NCBI GenBank assembly: GCA_963662175.1
Contig: OY759217.1
Coordinates: 17,796,562-17,860,561, forward strand
Direction of reading: 5' to 3'
DNA from: Aradus depressus
Taxonomy: Eukaryota; Arthropoda; Insecta; Hemiptera; Aradidae
DNA length: 64,000 bases
Shown: positions 1 through 10,975 of the stretch, piece by piece
Numbering within the stretch: the stretch's first letter is position 1
Layout: each line of letters opens with the position of its first letter
Translations under genes and position numbers: made by a program
The notes under the pieces: generated by a model
Told to the model about the DNA's origin: nothing
Databases searched by the model: none
The model's input: only the letters and a program-made list of their open reading frames with translations

Positions 1-529
1 AAAAAATGTATACAATGTATTATGTCATAAACTTACCGGTTTGGTAAAATTACCGAAGAAATGTATACATAAATATGTATACATTAAGACAATATTTCAA
101 AAAAGTAATTTTTTTATATTCTAAGTTTCCAAAATATGTCGGCTTTCCTCAACTTAGAAGTTTTAATTTATATTTTAATGGGTTGTTAGTGAATTTTGAA
201 ATTTTTTCTCCAGGGAGATTAAATGTAGGCGGTTGTTGCCTCTCTTCCAATAACATGTTGGGGGCTTTATTATTTATAATAATAACTAATATCCAACACC
301 AACAATATATAATATCAAACACATTTATTTGGGGACATCACATTTACTAGAATACAAGTTTTTACAACTATCTCTTGAGGACTGACTAGGGTGCACCTGT
401 CGGCCGTAAATGGAAGCTGTCTGAGAGTTCCTAAATGCATGTTGGATCATCCGATACATAGGTCGCTACAAACACATATTAAATTGTTCATTTCTTTTTT
501 GATATACATACATACTTATGTAATTAGTT
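1..529. other. AT-rich DNA, nothing recognised
   Basis: I see no supported gene; the short open frames here are AT-rich and lack protein-like composition. Confidence 0.6.
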
Positions 530-660
530 TTTTACTTCCCCAGCTTCACAAAGTATAGGGGAAGTTGTGTAATCAATAATAAATTCGATGTCCATTTTTC
601 AACTGAATTTCTTGTTTTCCGGCCTCTAGATCCCAAAAATAATAAAAAAAAGTCACTATA
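530..660 (+). repeat. CTGGGGAAGT-family repeat, fragment
   Basis: Starts with TTACTTCCCCAGC and continues with the AGGGGAAGTTGTGTAATC block seen in many other copies. Only the first about 120 bp of the family are present. Confidence 0.7.
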
Positions 661-1129
661 TGTTAATACGATAACTACCGATATAATGAAATGATGAATT
701 GATGACATATACGCTTTCCGACAACTATTACAATTAACTAGACGACTTAGATGCCATAGTAAGCCCTAATTCGTTAGTATATTCCTCAGTAGTAATTTAG
801 TAGACATTTTCAAAGTTAGAAGTGAGAAAGTTAGTTGGGCTCGTTATTCTTTAACTGTCCATAACTGACTGAACGTTCCAAGTAGCCAGCCATGATGTTA
901 TAGTTGAAGATGCTTTCAGTTGAGATAAATTCGTGTAACGAATGAAAGTAGATATCAAAACTATGCATTATTCGCTCATAAAATTTGCGTTTTATGCTTT
1001 CAAGGTAAGAGATGAGAAAGGGGAAAAAACAGTTGATTGAGGCCTGCATCTTCTATAGTTCCAGGATTGTTATTTTATTTTAGATATACAGCTTACCGTG
1101 GTTAACGATATTTAATTTTTTTTCTTCAG

Positions 1130-1243
1130 GTATTGCCCCCAAATTCGGGCTCTGCAAGACTTCTAAAATATGGCTCGAGATGGGGAAGGAAACGTCGACT
1201 TAACACTACCATTAGTGGTGGCTCTGGCAGCTTTCAGCCTCTT
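1130..1243 (+). CDS. Internal exon of an unrecognised gene
   Basis: A 114-nt stretch open in one frame (38 codons) lies between a strong polypyrimidine/AG acceptor (TTTTTTTTCTTCAG, AG at 1128-1129) and a CTT|GTAAGG donor. The peptide begins VLPPNSGSARLL and contains KYGSRWGRKRR, a basic cluster that could be a cytoplasmic basic region or, less likely, an amidation and dibasic-cleavage site. It starts and ends in phase 0, matching the next candidate exon at 2970. GC content is above the flanks. I do not recognise the family. The rest of the gene would lie left of the window. A chance open frame between splice-like sites is possible, but the phase match with 2970 argues for a real gene end. Confidence 0.5.
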
Positions 1244-1386
1244 GTAAGGAAATCGTTACTATGTTAAAATAGTTAAAGTTTAACTGAATCGCTTCATTTC
1301 AAAGCCGGCCTTTCGCAAAAAATGAAATTATACAGGAGAGGAAAAAAAAAATTTTTGATATGTTCTTTTTTTGGTAGAAGGGGTTG

Positions 1387-1490
1387 ATTCATATCCACCA
1401 GAACGACGGAAGAGCACTCTGGTAGTAGACAATAAACATTATGATATTAACCTCGAAGTTAAAGCCTGGGCATGTGTCACAATAATAACT
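1387..1490 (+). repeat. SINE 3' fragment
   Basis: Matches the last about 100 bp of the SINE family (CCACCAGA..GACG..AGAGCACTCTGGTAG, then AAAGCCTGGGCATG). Confidence 0.75.
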
Positions 1491-1587
1491 AAATAAAGCC
1501 TGGCGGAAGAACTTCACTCAGCAGTTCAAGTTAACAATTTTTACAGCCTTTTGCTTATGTGTATTCTTAAAAAAAAATTTTTAGTTA

Positions 1588-1885
1588 TCGAGTACCTGAC
1601 ATCGTACAGGCTCAGGACCATCGCTTAACGTCCCATCCGAAGGAAAACTTAAGCACGCCGTCCTTCGGATGGGACGTTAAGCGATGGTTCTGAGACTGTA
1701 CGATGTCAGGTACTCGTTAAAGACCCCTATCCTAAGTGAATGAAAATTTAGGGTAGGCAAAATTTAGGACTCCCACAGTAGAGTCGGGTTCGTGTCCACC
1801 AGAGTGACGAAAGAGCGCTCTGGTAGCAGGTGATATGACCTCGTAGTTAAAGCCCGGGCATGAGTCATAAAACCTAACCTAACCT
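1588..1885 (+). repeat. SINE copy with inverted 5' part
   Basis: The segment 1645-1885 is the plus-oriented SINE body and tail, ending in CCTAACCTAACC. It is preceded by 1588-1644, the same body segment in reverse orientation, so the two form a hairpin. This 5' inversion resembles twin-primed retrotransposition. Confidence 0.8.
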
Positions 1886-2969
1886 TAGTTATTATTGTGA
1901 CTCATGCCCATATATATAGTATTATATCATATATATATAATACTCTATTAACCTTTGATCTGTCGTAGTCTTTCGACTACGCTCGATACTCCATATACCT
2001 TGGGATACGCTCTGGGTGTGGAAATTTCTCAGTGCTTTCATAAAGCCGATTTTAGAACCAATCTTTAACTTTGAGGCAATATTTTTTTATGGAAAAAAGT
2101 CTTATATTGGCTCTAACAATTGTTTGGAGCTCAACATTCTAAACACAGCAATAAAATAAATTTCGGTTGGTGGCAAAAGACCGGTTTTGGAACTAGACGA
2201 TACAATTGTTTCATAATATCATTATAAAATATAAAGAGTGTAATATGTTGAAACGTTGATACTTCGGATCTTTTATGAAATTGAATTCTGAACACAAATC
2301 TCCCTATATAATAAGCATGAGTCATTGTTGATTAAAAAATAATTATTTTATTTCCATGAAATAAAGTAAGATTTTATTATTTTTTAATTTATTATATTTT
2401 TTTCGATGAAATTCACGAAGAGTTCCATCTTCTTTCCACCTTTTGTTTTTCCTTTCATTTCCCTTTGGTAAGATTTGCTTAAGTAATGCAAAAAATAGAA
2501 TGTTTTCGAAGGAAAACCAGACATTATAAATCCTAGAAATAAAAAAATAACTGCGTTCATAACTGTATAAATTAAGACAAATTTTCAAAAGCTCTATCGT
2601 CAAAGCTGAAAAAGCACATCGTACTTTTAAGCCTGATAACTCAGAATCTATATAGTGTAAAAAAAAACATTATGAACCCGTCTGAAAGATAATTAAATTG
2701 TCTACAACTTTTATTTCAGTACTTTTTTTTGTTAAAATACATACTTTCTGAGACATTTGCAAAAATATTTAAAATAAGCCAAAAAGCCTTGATTTTTAAT
2801 GGTTTTATGCTCTAATTTTTTTATGGAAGCATTTTGGACTTATACTGAAAGGCAACTTTTTGTTCAGGATTAAATTCCCTCTAAGATCCCCAAGTATCGA
2901 CATCTCAACTTGTTATACCCCGTGTAAGGACTTACATACATATAATAATTATTTTAAATGTATTTTCAG

Positions 2970-3104
2970 AAAAAAGAGAGGCGATGTCATTCAATTGAGT
3001 TAGGCAGTTTGGGCCGGACGGTCATAAACTTTGAGGACCCGGACAACCCAGGAGAAAATACGTTCCAGTGCAGCGTTGACGTTCACCGTGAAATGTCAAA
3101 GTGA
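2970..3104 (+). CDS. Candidate terminal exon of the same unrecognised gene
   Basis: After an ATTTTCAG acceptor (AG 2968-2969) the phase-0 frame reads 44 residues, starting KKERRCHSIELGSLGRTVIN and ending CSVDVHREMSK, then TGA at 3102-3104. The composition is protein-like and GC is higher than in the surrounding AT-rich DNA. Joined to 1130-1243 it would give an 82-residue C-terminus. Two alternatives are visible: the sequence TCAAA|GTGAGG at 3100/3101 is a fair splice donor, so the exon might end there; and the frame stays open for 70 codons after the TGA. No domain was recognised. Confidence 0.5.
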   Translation, partial: KKERRCHSIELGSLGRTVINFEDPDNPGENTFQCSVDVHREMSK

Positions 3105-3317
3105 GGTGTCAAGTGCCACAGCTCTGCAACAGACACATTGAGGACTGGTTCTTTGGGACTGCACGAAGCTGCAAGATATGTGGAGGGGCACACGTCGGTC
3201 AAGTACACTGTTGTTCATGAAGAGTGGGAACCAGAAGTCTCATTAAGATATGTAACGCAGCACGCCAAACAATACCTCAACTCGGAAAAGGCCATTTTAT
3301 TTTTATTTGAAAGATAA
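3105..3317 (+). other. Open frame continuing past the TGA, or 3' UTR
   Basis: The frame of the preceding exon stays open for 70 codons after the TGA, to TAA at 3315-3317, with protein-like content (includes HTSVKYTVVHEEWEPEVSL). In a second frame, open from about 3090 to about 3222, the text RHIEDWFFGTARSCKICGG resembles the second half of a RING finger. Only one frame can be real. The choices are stop readthrough, a frameshifted relic, or ordinary 3' UTR that happens to be open. Confidence 0.3.
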
Positions 3318-3634
3318 AACAGTAATCTTTTAAACAACCTAAAAGTATATAGTTCTTCATGATAAGAATTCCATTTTTACAATTTTTGAATTTTGATCAA
3401 CGTTTAAATACTTTTTGAGAAAATCTGTCTCAATTTCATCTGTAACATGAGAAAATAAAAACAGAAATATAGGAAATAGGAAACATTAGGTCCAAAAAGT
3501 GAAAATTATCTTAAATGATGGAGATATTGGGAGATACGTCGAATAGAAGAGGTTGCCTCCCCACTTTTTATTTTTCAACACTATTGTGTTGTATCCTCCA
3601 TCCTCAGTGGTAAATGAACAATATGAATTGAATA

Positions 3635-4190
3635 CAGTAATACACCGAATTACGCGAATTCGGAGTTACGCGGTTCTTGATTTTTTCGTTTGGCAACACT
3701 GCCGCTCGCTATTTTCCCCAGTTTCACCAGAAAAGCACAGGACAATTGCAAGCTTGACAAAAGTTCTCAGATCAATTGAAAAGGGCTTAAATTTTTTTCG
3801 AAAACATAGGAATATATGTACATAGGCTCCAACGAAGAATATATGTACAAAGCAAGGATTAAAAAAATTATTAGCTTGCTACGATGAAATTCTGCGTGGA
3901 AAAAATAAGACATTGTCTCGTCAGGGGAATTTGTTTGATTTTATGAAGCCATCGACATCGAAATACATTTTTACGTAACTCATTAACATTTCTAACAATC
4001 TCATAAACATTTTAATAAATAGTGTGTAAAGAACTGCAATTTTATAAATATTTTTCTTCTAAACAAGTGTTTGTTAGTCCTTGGTCCCAATTAAACAAAA
4101 TGTATATGTGTTTCTACGTATTTCTTTTCTTGTAAAGTTGTACCCCGACATACGTGAATTCACCTATCGCATAACTTTGGGGTATTACTG
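3635..4190 (+). mobile_element. pogo/Tigger-like deletion derivative
   Basis: Inverted termini begin CAGTAATACACC at 3635 and end GGGGTATTACTG at 4190, flanked by TA on both sides (3633-3634, 4191-4192), as in the Tc1/mariner superfamily. Only a transposase tail remains inside (3862-3978). About 556 bp. Confidence 0.75.
3862..3978 (+). pseudogene. Transposase C-terminal relic (pogo/Tigger type)
   Basis: One frame reads KKLLACYDEILRGKNK followed by LFDFMKPSTSK and a TAA. Pogo/Tigger transposases commonly end in a similar lysine-rich helix followed by a short F-(x)-KP tail. The catalytic part is missing, so it cannot act alone. The family call rests on the termini more than on this short peptide. 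Confidence 0.45.
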
Positions 4191-4522
4191 TACATAGTTT
4201 GGAAAAATAAAGATTAAAGCATTAGGGATAACCTGGGACACCTCTTTTATAACATAAAACATCTATTTACCGCCGAATAATAATATTACCATAGATGTGC
4301 TGTAATTGAAATTATATATTTAGTTTTCAAAAAAGTTAACTCAATTAAGTATTGAGTGGCGACACAGGAAACTCGTATCTCCGAAATTCGGAGTGCACAA
4401 ATTATTTAAAATATGAAAACTGACATTATTGCAGAGATATTGTGAAATAATTCAAATGGACTTGAAAAATAAAATAAAACTTGTTTATTTAATATATTGT
4501 CTAATTTCACTAACTATATATA

Positions 4523-4561
4523 CATGGGAGTACTTTCGGTATTTCTACCATCCTCAGCCAA
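4523..4561 (-). ncRNA. Hammerhead-like motif, left arm of palindrome
   Basis: On the minus strand the order is TTGG, CTGAGGA, T, GGTA-GAAA-TACC (stem II), GAA, the palindrome AGTACT, C, then CCATG. CTGANGA and GAA match the hammerhead core. Stem I pairs 3 bp. One nucleotide is extra between the core and stem II. Confidence 0.4.
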
Positions 4562-4996
4562 AAGCATAAGAGATAAGACTAAGTTAATTTTCAGAATGTC
4601 AGCCTCTCGAGGAACCCATTACCCTCCCTACTGGTGTTCCCCATGACGTCAGACATTCCTAACTTAGCTAAATTGTCAAGCTGTGAGATATTTTATGACA
4701 AGGCGGTCCCCATATTTCAAATGTGTGACCCCTTCTAAGATCTAGGTATAAAGCATTAACAATGAACAGGCGAATAATATAACATTAACAAATCAAAAAT
4801 AATTGGTTCCAGTTACAACTTAATTAAAATTATTATACTGTAAATTATATAAATATATCTATTGGCAAGATTCAGATAAATCATATATCTATATATATAT
4901 ATATATATATTGGTAAATTCTATGTATATTTAAACGTACCTGTGCACATCGACTGGAGGGTCATATTATTGGTGCGTTTAAATATACATAGAATTT

Positions 4997-5027
<31 letters not shown>

Positions 5028-5355
5028 GATATATGATTTATCTGAATCTTGCCAATAGATATATTTATATAATTTACAGTATAATAATTTTAATTAAGTT
5101 GTAACTGGAACCAATTATTTTTGATTTGTTAATGTTATATTATTCGCCTGTTCATTGTTAATGCTTTATACCTAGATCTTAGAAGGGGTCACACATTTGA
5201 AATATGGGGACCGCCTTGTCATAAAATATCTCACAGCTTGACAATTTAGCTTAGTTAGGAATGTCTGACGTCATGGGGAACACCAGTAGGGAGGGTAATG
5301 GGTTCCTCGAGAGGCTGACATTCTGAAAATTAACTTAGTCTTATCTCTTATGCTT

Positions 5356-5394
5356 TTGGCTGAGGATGGTAGAAATACCGAAAGTACTCCCATG
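5356..5394 (+). ncRNA. Hammerhead-like motif, right arm of palindrome
   Basis: Mirror copy of the motif in the left arm, with the same core, 4-bp stem II, GAA and AGTACT. The two cores point toward opposite outer ends of the palindrome. Confidence 0.4.
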
Positions 5395-5861
5395 TTTATG
5401 TATATAATTAGTGAAATTAGACAATATATCAAATAAACAAGTTTTATTTTATTTTTCAAGTCCATTATTTAAAATATAAATTTTGAGCATTTTTACAATT
5501 TTGTTACTGGAAATAAGGGAGACAAGAATTTACGGAATGTGATATTAGTCAAATAGTATATTCAAACAGATATTTCATGTTAGCGTATTTATGTTATTTT
5601 ATTTTAGCTAGTCTAAATATTAAATGTTTGATATTCTTGTTTGAAAATAAATAAATTTATTTTACTTCTTTTTTGTTTTGTTGCCACTCTGTTTTCCTAC
5701 AATGTACGCTGATTAAGTAAATTCAAATTCAAATGTTCTATCTACTATTATTATTCAACATGAATATGACCAGGATTTATTGATTCCTACAACATCTTCA
5801 AGAGTACTGAATGGGATAACTCCAAAATTTCAATATACTTTGTCGTTTGTTTGCTTTATAC

Positions 5862-6588
5862 CAGTGGTCGGCAAACCGTGGCTCGCGAGCCACATGCGGC
5901 TCTTTGGTCCCTTGAGTGTGACTCTTCCACAGAATACCACGTGCGGACGAGCACGGATAGTGCGATTGAAACTTCGTGATGACTGATTTTCTTATTTTTA
6001 TTTTTACATACTTAGTTGATGTTTATGTGTCTTTATCTTTAGGCGAGTGATCTGAAGGGACCTAATGAGAAAACATTTCCAGAAAGATTAAATGTCAACG
6101 CGTATCGTCAAGTCGTATCTTTGCATCGTGTTCTACATTGTATTTCTTCCGAGCGCGTGTCCCCGCAAGAAATACTAGAATTGTAGTTAAAATCCGCACC
6201 CCTACGGTATCAAATTTATTTACCGCACCTATAGTTTAAATAAGACTTAAACTTTAAGTAAAATTTATTAAGTTAATTTTAGGGAGCGTTGTGGAATGAA
6301 ATATATAGTGTCGAGGATTGAGAAAGGTATGTTGAGATGGTTTGGACATATAGAGAGGATGAACGAAAGGAGATAAACGAAATAAAATGTATTTCGACCT
6401 CAGCGAACGTACTTAAATCAGATTGAGGACGTTTTAAGCAAAGGCCAGCTTAGGAGTACCCTAATTAAGCTAATAACAATGTACCTACCTATATAGTTAA
6501 AGTTTTAAAAAGTTGGCTCTCAAAAGAAATTTCAATCGTTGTACTGTTGATATTTGGCTCTGTTGACTAATGAGTTTGCCGACCACTG
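5862..6588. mobile_element. hAT transposon, nonautonomous
   Basis: Terminal inverted repeats CAGTGGTCGGCAAAC at 5862 and GTTTGCCGACCACTG ending at 6588. The 8-bp flanks are CTTTATAC (5854-5861) and CTTAATAC (6589-6596), a one-mismatch target duplication typical of hAT. The subterminal sequence (GTGGCTCGCGAGCCACATGC) is the widespread hAT type. It carries a LINE fragment instead of a transposase. Confidence 0.9.
6284..6376 (+). pseudogene. LINE reverse-transcriptase C-terminal fragment
   Basis: Reads MLRWFGHIERMNERR followed by a stop, the well-known RW-GH--RM signature downstream of the RT domain in several LINE clades. It lies inside the hAT element and is far too short to function. Confidence 0.6.
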
Positions 6589-6920
6589 CTTAATACAATA
6601 ATGGTTAAAATTGAAATTCATTTCTCAGATTACCAGGAATCCCCCGGATACATAAATAACTGAAATACTTTTAATAATATAAAACATTTATTTACTACTG
6701 GACAGTAAGAATACCACAAATATATATACATTAGCTAAATCTGAAGCTTCCCATGTATATGGAGTGACTCGGTTTTTTTATTTGCAGAAATTCAGATAAT
6801 GAGTGAAGATCTTTCCTTTTGCCTAATGCTTGGCAACACTGATTGTAACCTAAACGAAGGTTATATTAGTATTTGTGACAATTTCTGCTGTTATAGTTGT
6901 TTTTGTAAACATAATTTAAA

Positions 6921-6994
6921 ATGCCTGCAGTAAGTGGGTATGATACACATGACGATGGTCCAGGTTTTGTTGGAATCCGTTTTTGCCAAGAATG
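6921..6994 (+). CDS. RpII15 / POLR2I: RPB9 exon 1 (residues 1-24)
   Basis: Starts at ATG and ends TG|GTAAGA, splitting the codon of zinc ligand C25. Contains [12 protein letters not shown], the invariant start of the first ribbon. No TATA box is evident in the about 80 bp upstream. Confidence 0.96.
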
Positions 6995-9900
6995 GTAAGA
7001 GACACATTTCTTTCAGATTGCAATTGAATAATATAATAGTTCAATAATTAATGTGAGAGTTATTTTCAATAGTAAAAGCAAGTGGTTAGGATATAATAGC
7101 AAAGCTTACCTTTGAGAATTGTATAAATGTGTGTCCTAATTATGGACTTAACTAATTTTCTAATTCAAACGTATTGTCAATAAGTCGAGTGTAATTTTTA
7201 TCTGACGGTTTGAATTGTATTGTGTTGCGCCAGCTTATAAAGTATTCAGGAAATCATTTGTTGTTTATTTGTCGAAGTAAATAAACTCGAGAGTAGTTTA
7301 TAACTTCCATTAACCATTAATCTTGCGTCTGCATAACAGGTAGTCAACAATTTATGACAGTAGATAGAATATAAATATAGCTACTAGCTCAAGACTTTTT
7401 TCTCACTATGGGAAATGTTATTGCAATTTGTAGTTATTTAATGAACTCTTATTGTTATTCGAAATGAATCTCTGTACTTTGACTTATTTTTCGTAGAAGT
7501 TCTACTCAAAGAATTCTGTATATTTATTTAATTACATCACCAAAATTATATATGTATGTATGTTTTTCCAGTCTTTTAGACATATCGACTAAAGGGCATA
7601 ACCATAAAAAAAGGCAGAATCCACATTTTTGTTATTTTCTTCTATTGTTTATTCCATAATTGTTGCCCCAAAGTTTTAAAATATTAAGGTGAATAAAAAT
7701 ACGCATTTAAGTAATAGCTACATGCAAAATAAAAGAATAATTATCTTTAAAAAAGCATGTAAAGTTATGTTCTTTAAACCGTCGATATCTTAATAATGAA
7801 GTGGAGCTATTTCTATGTTATCTGCTCCACTAATATTCTTCTTTGCACACTCAGTGGCCTTTTTATGTATTTCAGATTATTAATATTTGTTTTGTTTTAG
7901 CAATAACATGCTGTATCCAAAAGAAGACAAGGAAAACAAAGTTTTACTTTATGCAGTAAGTAACTAGTATTCGAAATTACTAAGTTTATATTTTATCATT
8001 AGGGTCATTTACCTATGTCAAATAAAGATGTATTCTGGAAGCTTCAAGTGATCATAACTCATAATTTATTGAAGATATGTGGATCAGTAGGGCTTTAATT
8101 CAATGTAATTATAAAATAATATTTCTTGACTTGTCGGATTTTCCAAAGAATTTCAATATGTTGTGATTTTGACTAACAGAAAACATTTTCTATTTTTTTT
8201 TGAAGAATATGTTTCTCCTTGCTTTTCATCTTAGGATAAACATTTTTTTCAAGGCATGTCAACCATATTGGTCGATATGGATGTCTAGATACTATACCAG
8301 TATAAAAAGGATCCCCGAGGGAAGCGAAGGAGGGAGCCAGACGGGAACTCAGCCCAGGACCCAGGGGATAAACATTGGTTCATGAGAAAAAAAAAAAAAA
8401 TGTTTGAATTATTTAAAAACCCTCATAACTGCCGATGTAATGTATTTATCTACATGACATTTTTTATTAGGGTTGAGATTCCCTTGAGTAAGACCCGTAT
8501 TATTGTATTTCAGCCAAATCGCCCAGAGGAGATGAGTTTAAAGCGAGTATATATTTTTTTTACAAGAAATAAAAAATGCTGTTTTTAGTTGTACAAAAAG
8601 CAAAATTAAAGCCCTATTGAAGACCTATAAAATGGGCACACACATAACCTCGTCGCTGTAATAAATACATTCTGTGCTAGAGCTGTTTAAAGATTGACAA
8701 AAATTGAGCTTTTCCATCTTTTTATATGCTTGTATCTGATACAATTGTTCCAAAAATATTGGACGAATCTCTCTGTCATCTTTAGATGTAGGAGCTAGCC
8801 CAAACATTTAGTAGCCTACTTGAAAACAAACACGACTGTTTCTACATTTGTGTTTGTGAGTTGAATTATCATACGTGCATACAAACGTACAGGTTGAACA
8901 CATTGTGGGTAGAGCTAATTGTTTTTGCCCCAGTTGGGGGTACATGAAGAAGTTAAAACAAAATAAACAATGGTTCAATATCTTCAATTTGAGGGTCTCA
9001 ATAGCTCAGAGGTAACGTGCAGCCTAGAGAGCTCAAAATCGCGGATTAATACCCTTAGGCCCTTAGGTTTTTTATTTGGTAGATGAAAAAAACCTTGAGC
9101 ATGCCGTCCTTCGGCGGTGGTCCCGAGCCTGTATGATGTCAAGTAATTGTTGAACCAAGGTTGGCAAAATTTTGAATTTCCATCTGTAGTGAGGCTCATG
9201 TTCATCAGAGCGGTGGTGGTGACCTCGTAGTGAAAGCCCGGGCATGAGTCACAATAATTTACTAATACCATCAATTTGATTTTTACTCACCCAGCTATAT
9301 GATATATAGCGGAAGTTATATAATTGACTTGAATTTTCATATCTAACTTCAAATACTTATAAGGATGACTCCTGCTAATTTTCAGCGGAATCAGAGGTGT
9401 CTCCACTCAAAAATCCCAAAAACTGCCGATGTAATGAATTTATCGACACAAAATGTAAGGCAAATATTGAGTTTTAGTCCAAACGGTCGATTGGCTTTGT
9501 AGGGAGAGCGAAAACGTAATTGATGAATAACTGCTAGGAAGTACACAGCCATGGTTTGGACCACTTTTTTGTATTGTCTCTGGCTCTTTCACACTGCTTC
9601 ATCCCTTATACCATCTTGTTTTGGCGTACAATAGCCCAAACCAGTTTGAAATGAATAATATAATTTCATTGTTGAATTACAGTATGTACGTGTTACTTAA
9701 AATGAAACAGTGAGAAACTCTACTACACCTCGCAAATGCTCGATACTAAACCTCTCCGTTTGATGTTTTGTTGTAACTAAACATTAGTATCTTAGATATT
9801 GGCTTCAGTGGTACTATATTTATCTTTTTACTTTCAGTGCCGAAATTGTGACTATAAACAGCTGGCTGACAGTAACTGCATTTACGTCAACAAGATTATG

Positions 9901-10934
9901 CACGAAATTGAGTAAGTATTATTGAGTAAGTATTTCTCTTGCAGATTTAGAAACATAATTGAAGTCGTACTACATCTAGGCAGATTTTAGTTTGATTAGA
10001 AATAACAAATGTTGGGGAAAAAACATTATAATTTTTGTTTTGTATTTTTACTCTATGTAAAATAGTTGTTAATATCGTCCACTATTGTTTTCAACCTTAC
10101 GTATATGTTTGTGTGTTACTGTAGGTCTTTAAAATGTTAAATATCAGACATTTTATTTAATTTTTGAATCATTAAAAAATCAAATCATTTAGTTCAACTA
10201 ATCTATGATATAAAATGATTTTTACTTCTCCAGATATACGAAGTATAGGGGAAGTTATGTAATCGGCCAGAAATTCGATGCGGAGTTTTCAATGGACTTT
10301 CATGTTTCCCGACCTCTTTAACCTCAAAATGAAACAAAAGTTCTGCATGTGTCTGTGGACACGATAACACCTGAAAGAATGATTTTTATAAGTGTATCCA
10401 GAACCCTCTAGAGACTAGACTCAATAATCCTAATATCTGCCGATGTAATGAATGTATCGACATGAAATTTTATATTTAAATTCAAAACTCCATAAGGTTG
10501 GCACCTATTAATTTTACGCGATACCGGTCGAAAGGTTGGGGAGTTCGACTCAAATTTATCGACATAAAATTTAGTATTCAGAATTTAATACGATCGTTAA
10601 AGTATCGATAGTTTCTTGTTTCGTTGCTTTGAACTGAAAATTTATTATTCTTGTAGCGTGCTTTGTTGTTTTGATCTGAAAAATGAGTCGTAAATGGAAG
10701 TTCCGATGTGTGGAGTTACTTCGATAAGGATGTGGGTCCAAAAAAACTGGCTAAATGTTGTTTTTGCAGTGCCGAATACAGAACTTGCGGGAACACTTCC
10801 AATTTGAAGCATCACTTGTTGCTTTCTTGTTATGTATTTTGTTGAGGTTTCTGATGTTCTAGTGTTGGATTTTAGTTGTTCGTTTTTGATCTGATATTTT
10901 TGTTTAGTACCTACAATGGAAACTCATCCGGTCA

Positions 10935-10975
<41 letters not shown>

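Larger units (their letters stand above)
4456..5465. repeat. Nearly perfect 1-kb palindrome (fold-back element)
   Basis: Arms 4456-4936 and 4975-5465 are reverse complements with only scattered mismatches and small indels, around a 38-nt spacer. The outer part of each arm carries a hammerhead-like motif. The inner part has (TA)n runs of different length and the border TAAACG/CGTTTA. Arm differences (for example CTTAGC versus CTAAGC near 4667 and 5250) argue against a simple assembly fold-back artefact. Confidence 0.9.

Noticed and set aside
7956..8588. Short open frames in RPB9 intron 2
   Set aside because: Low-complexity translation of intron sequence with no conservation signal.
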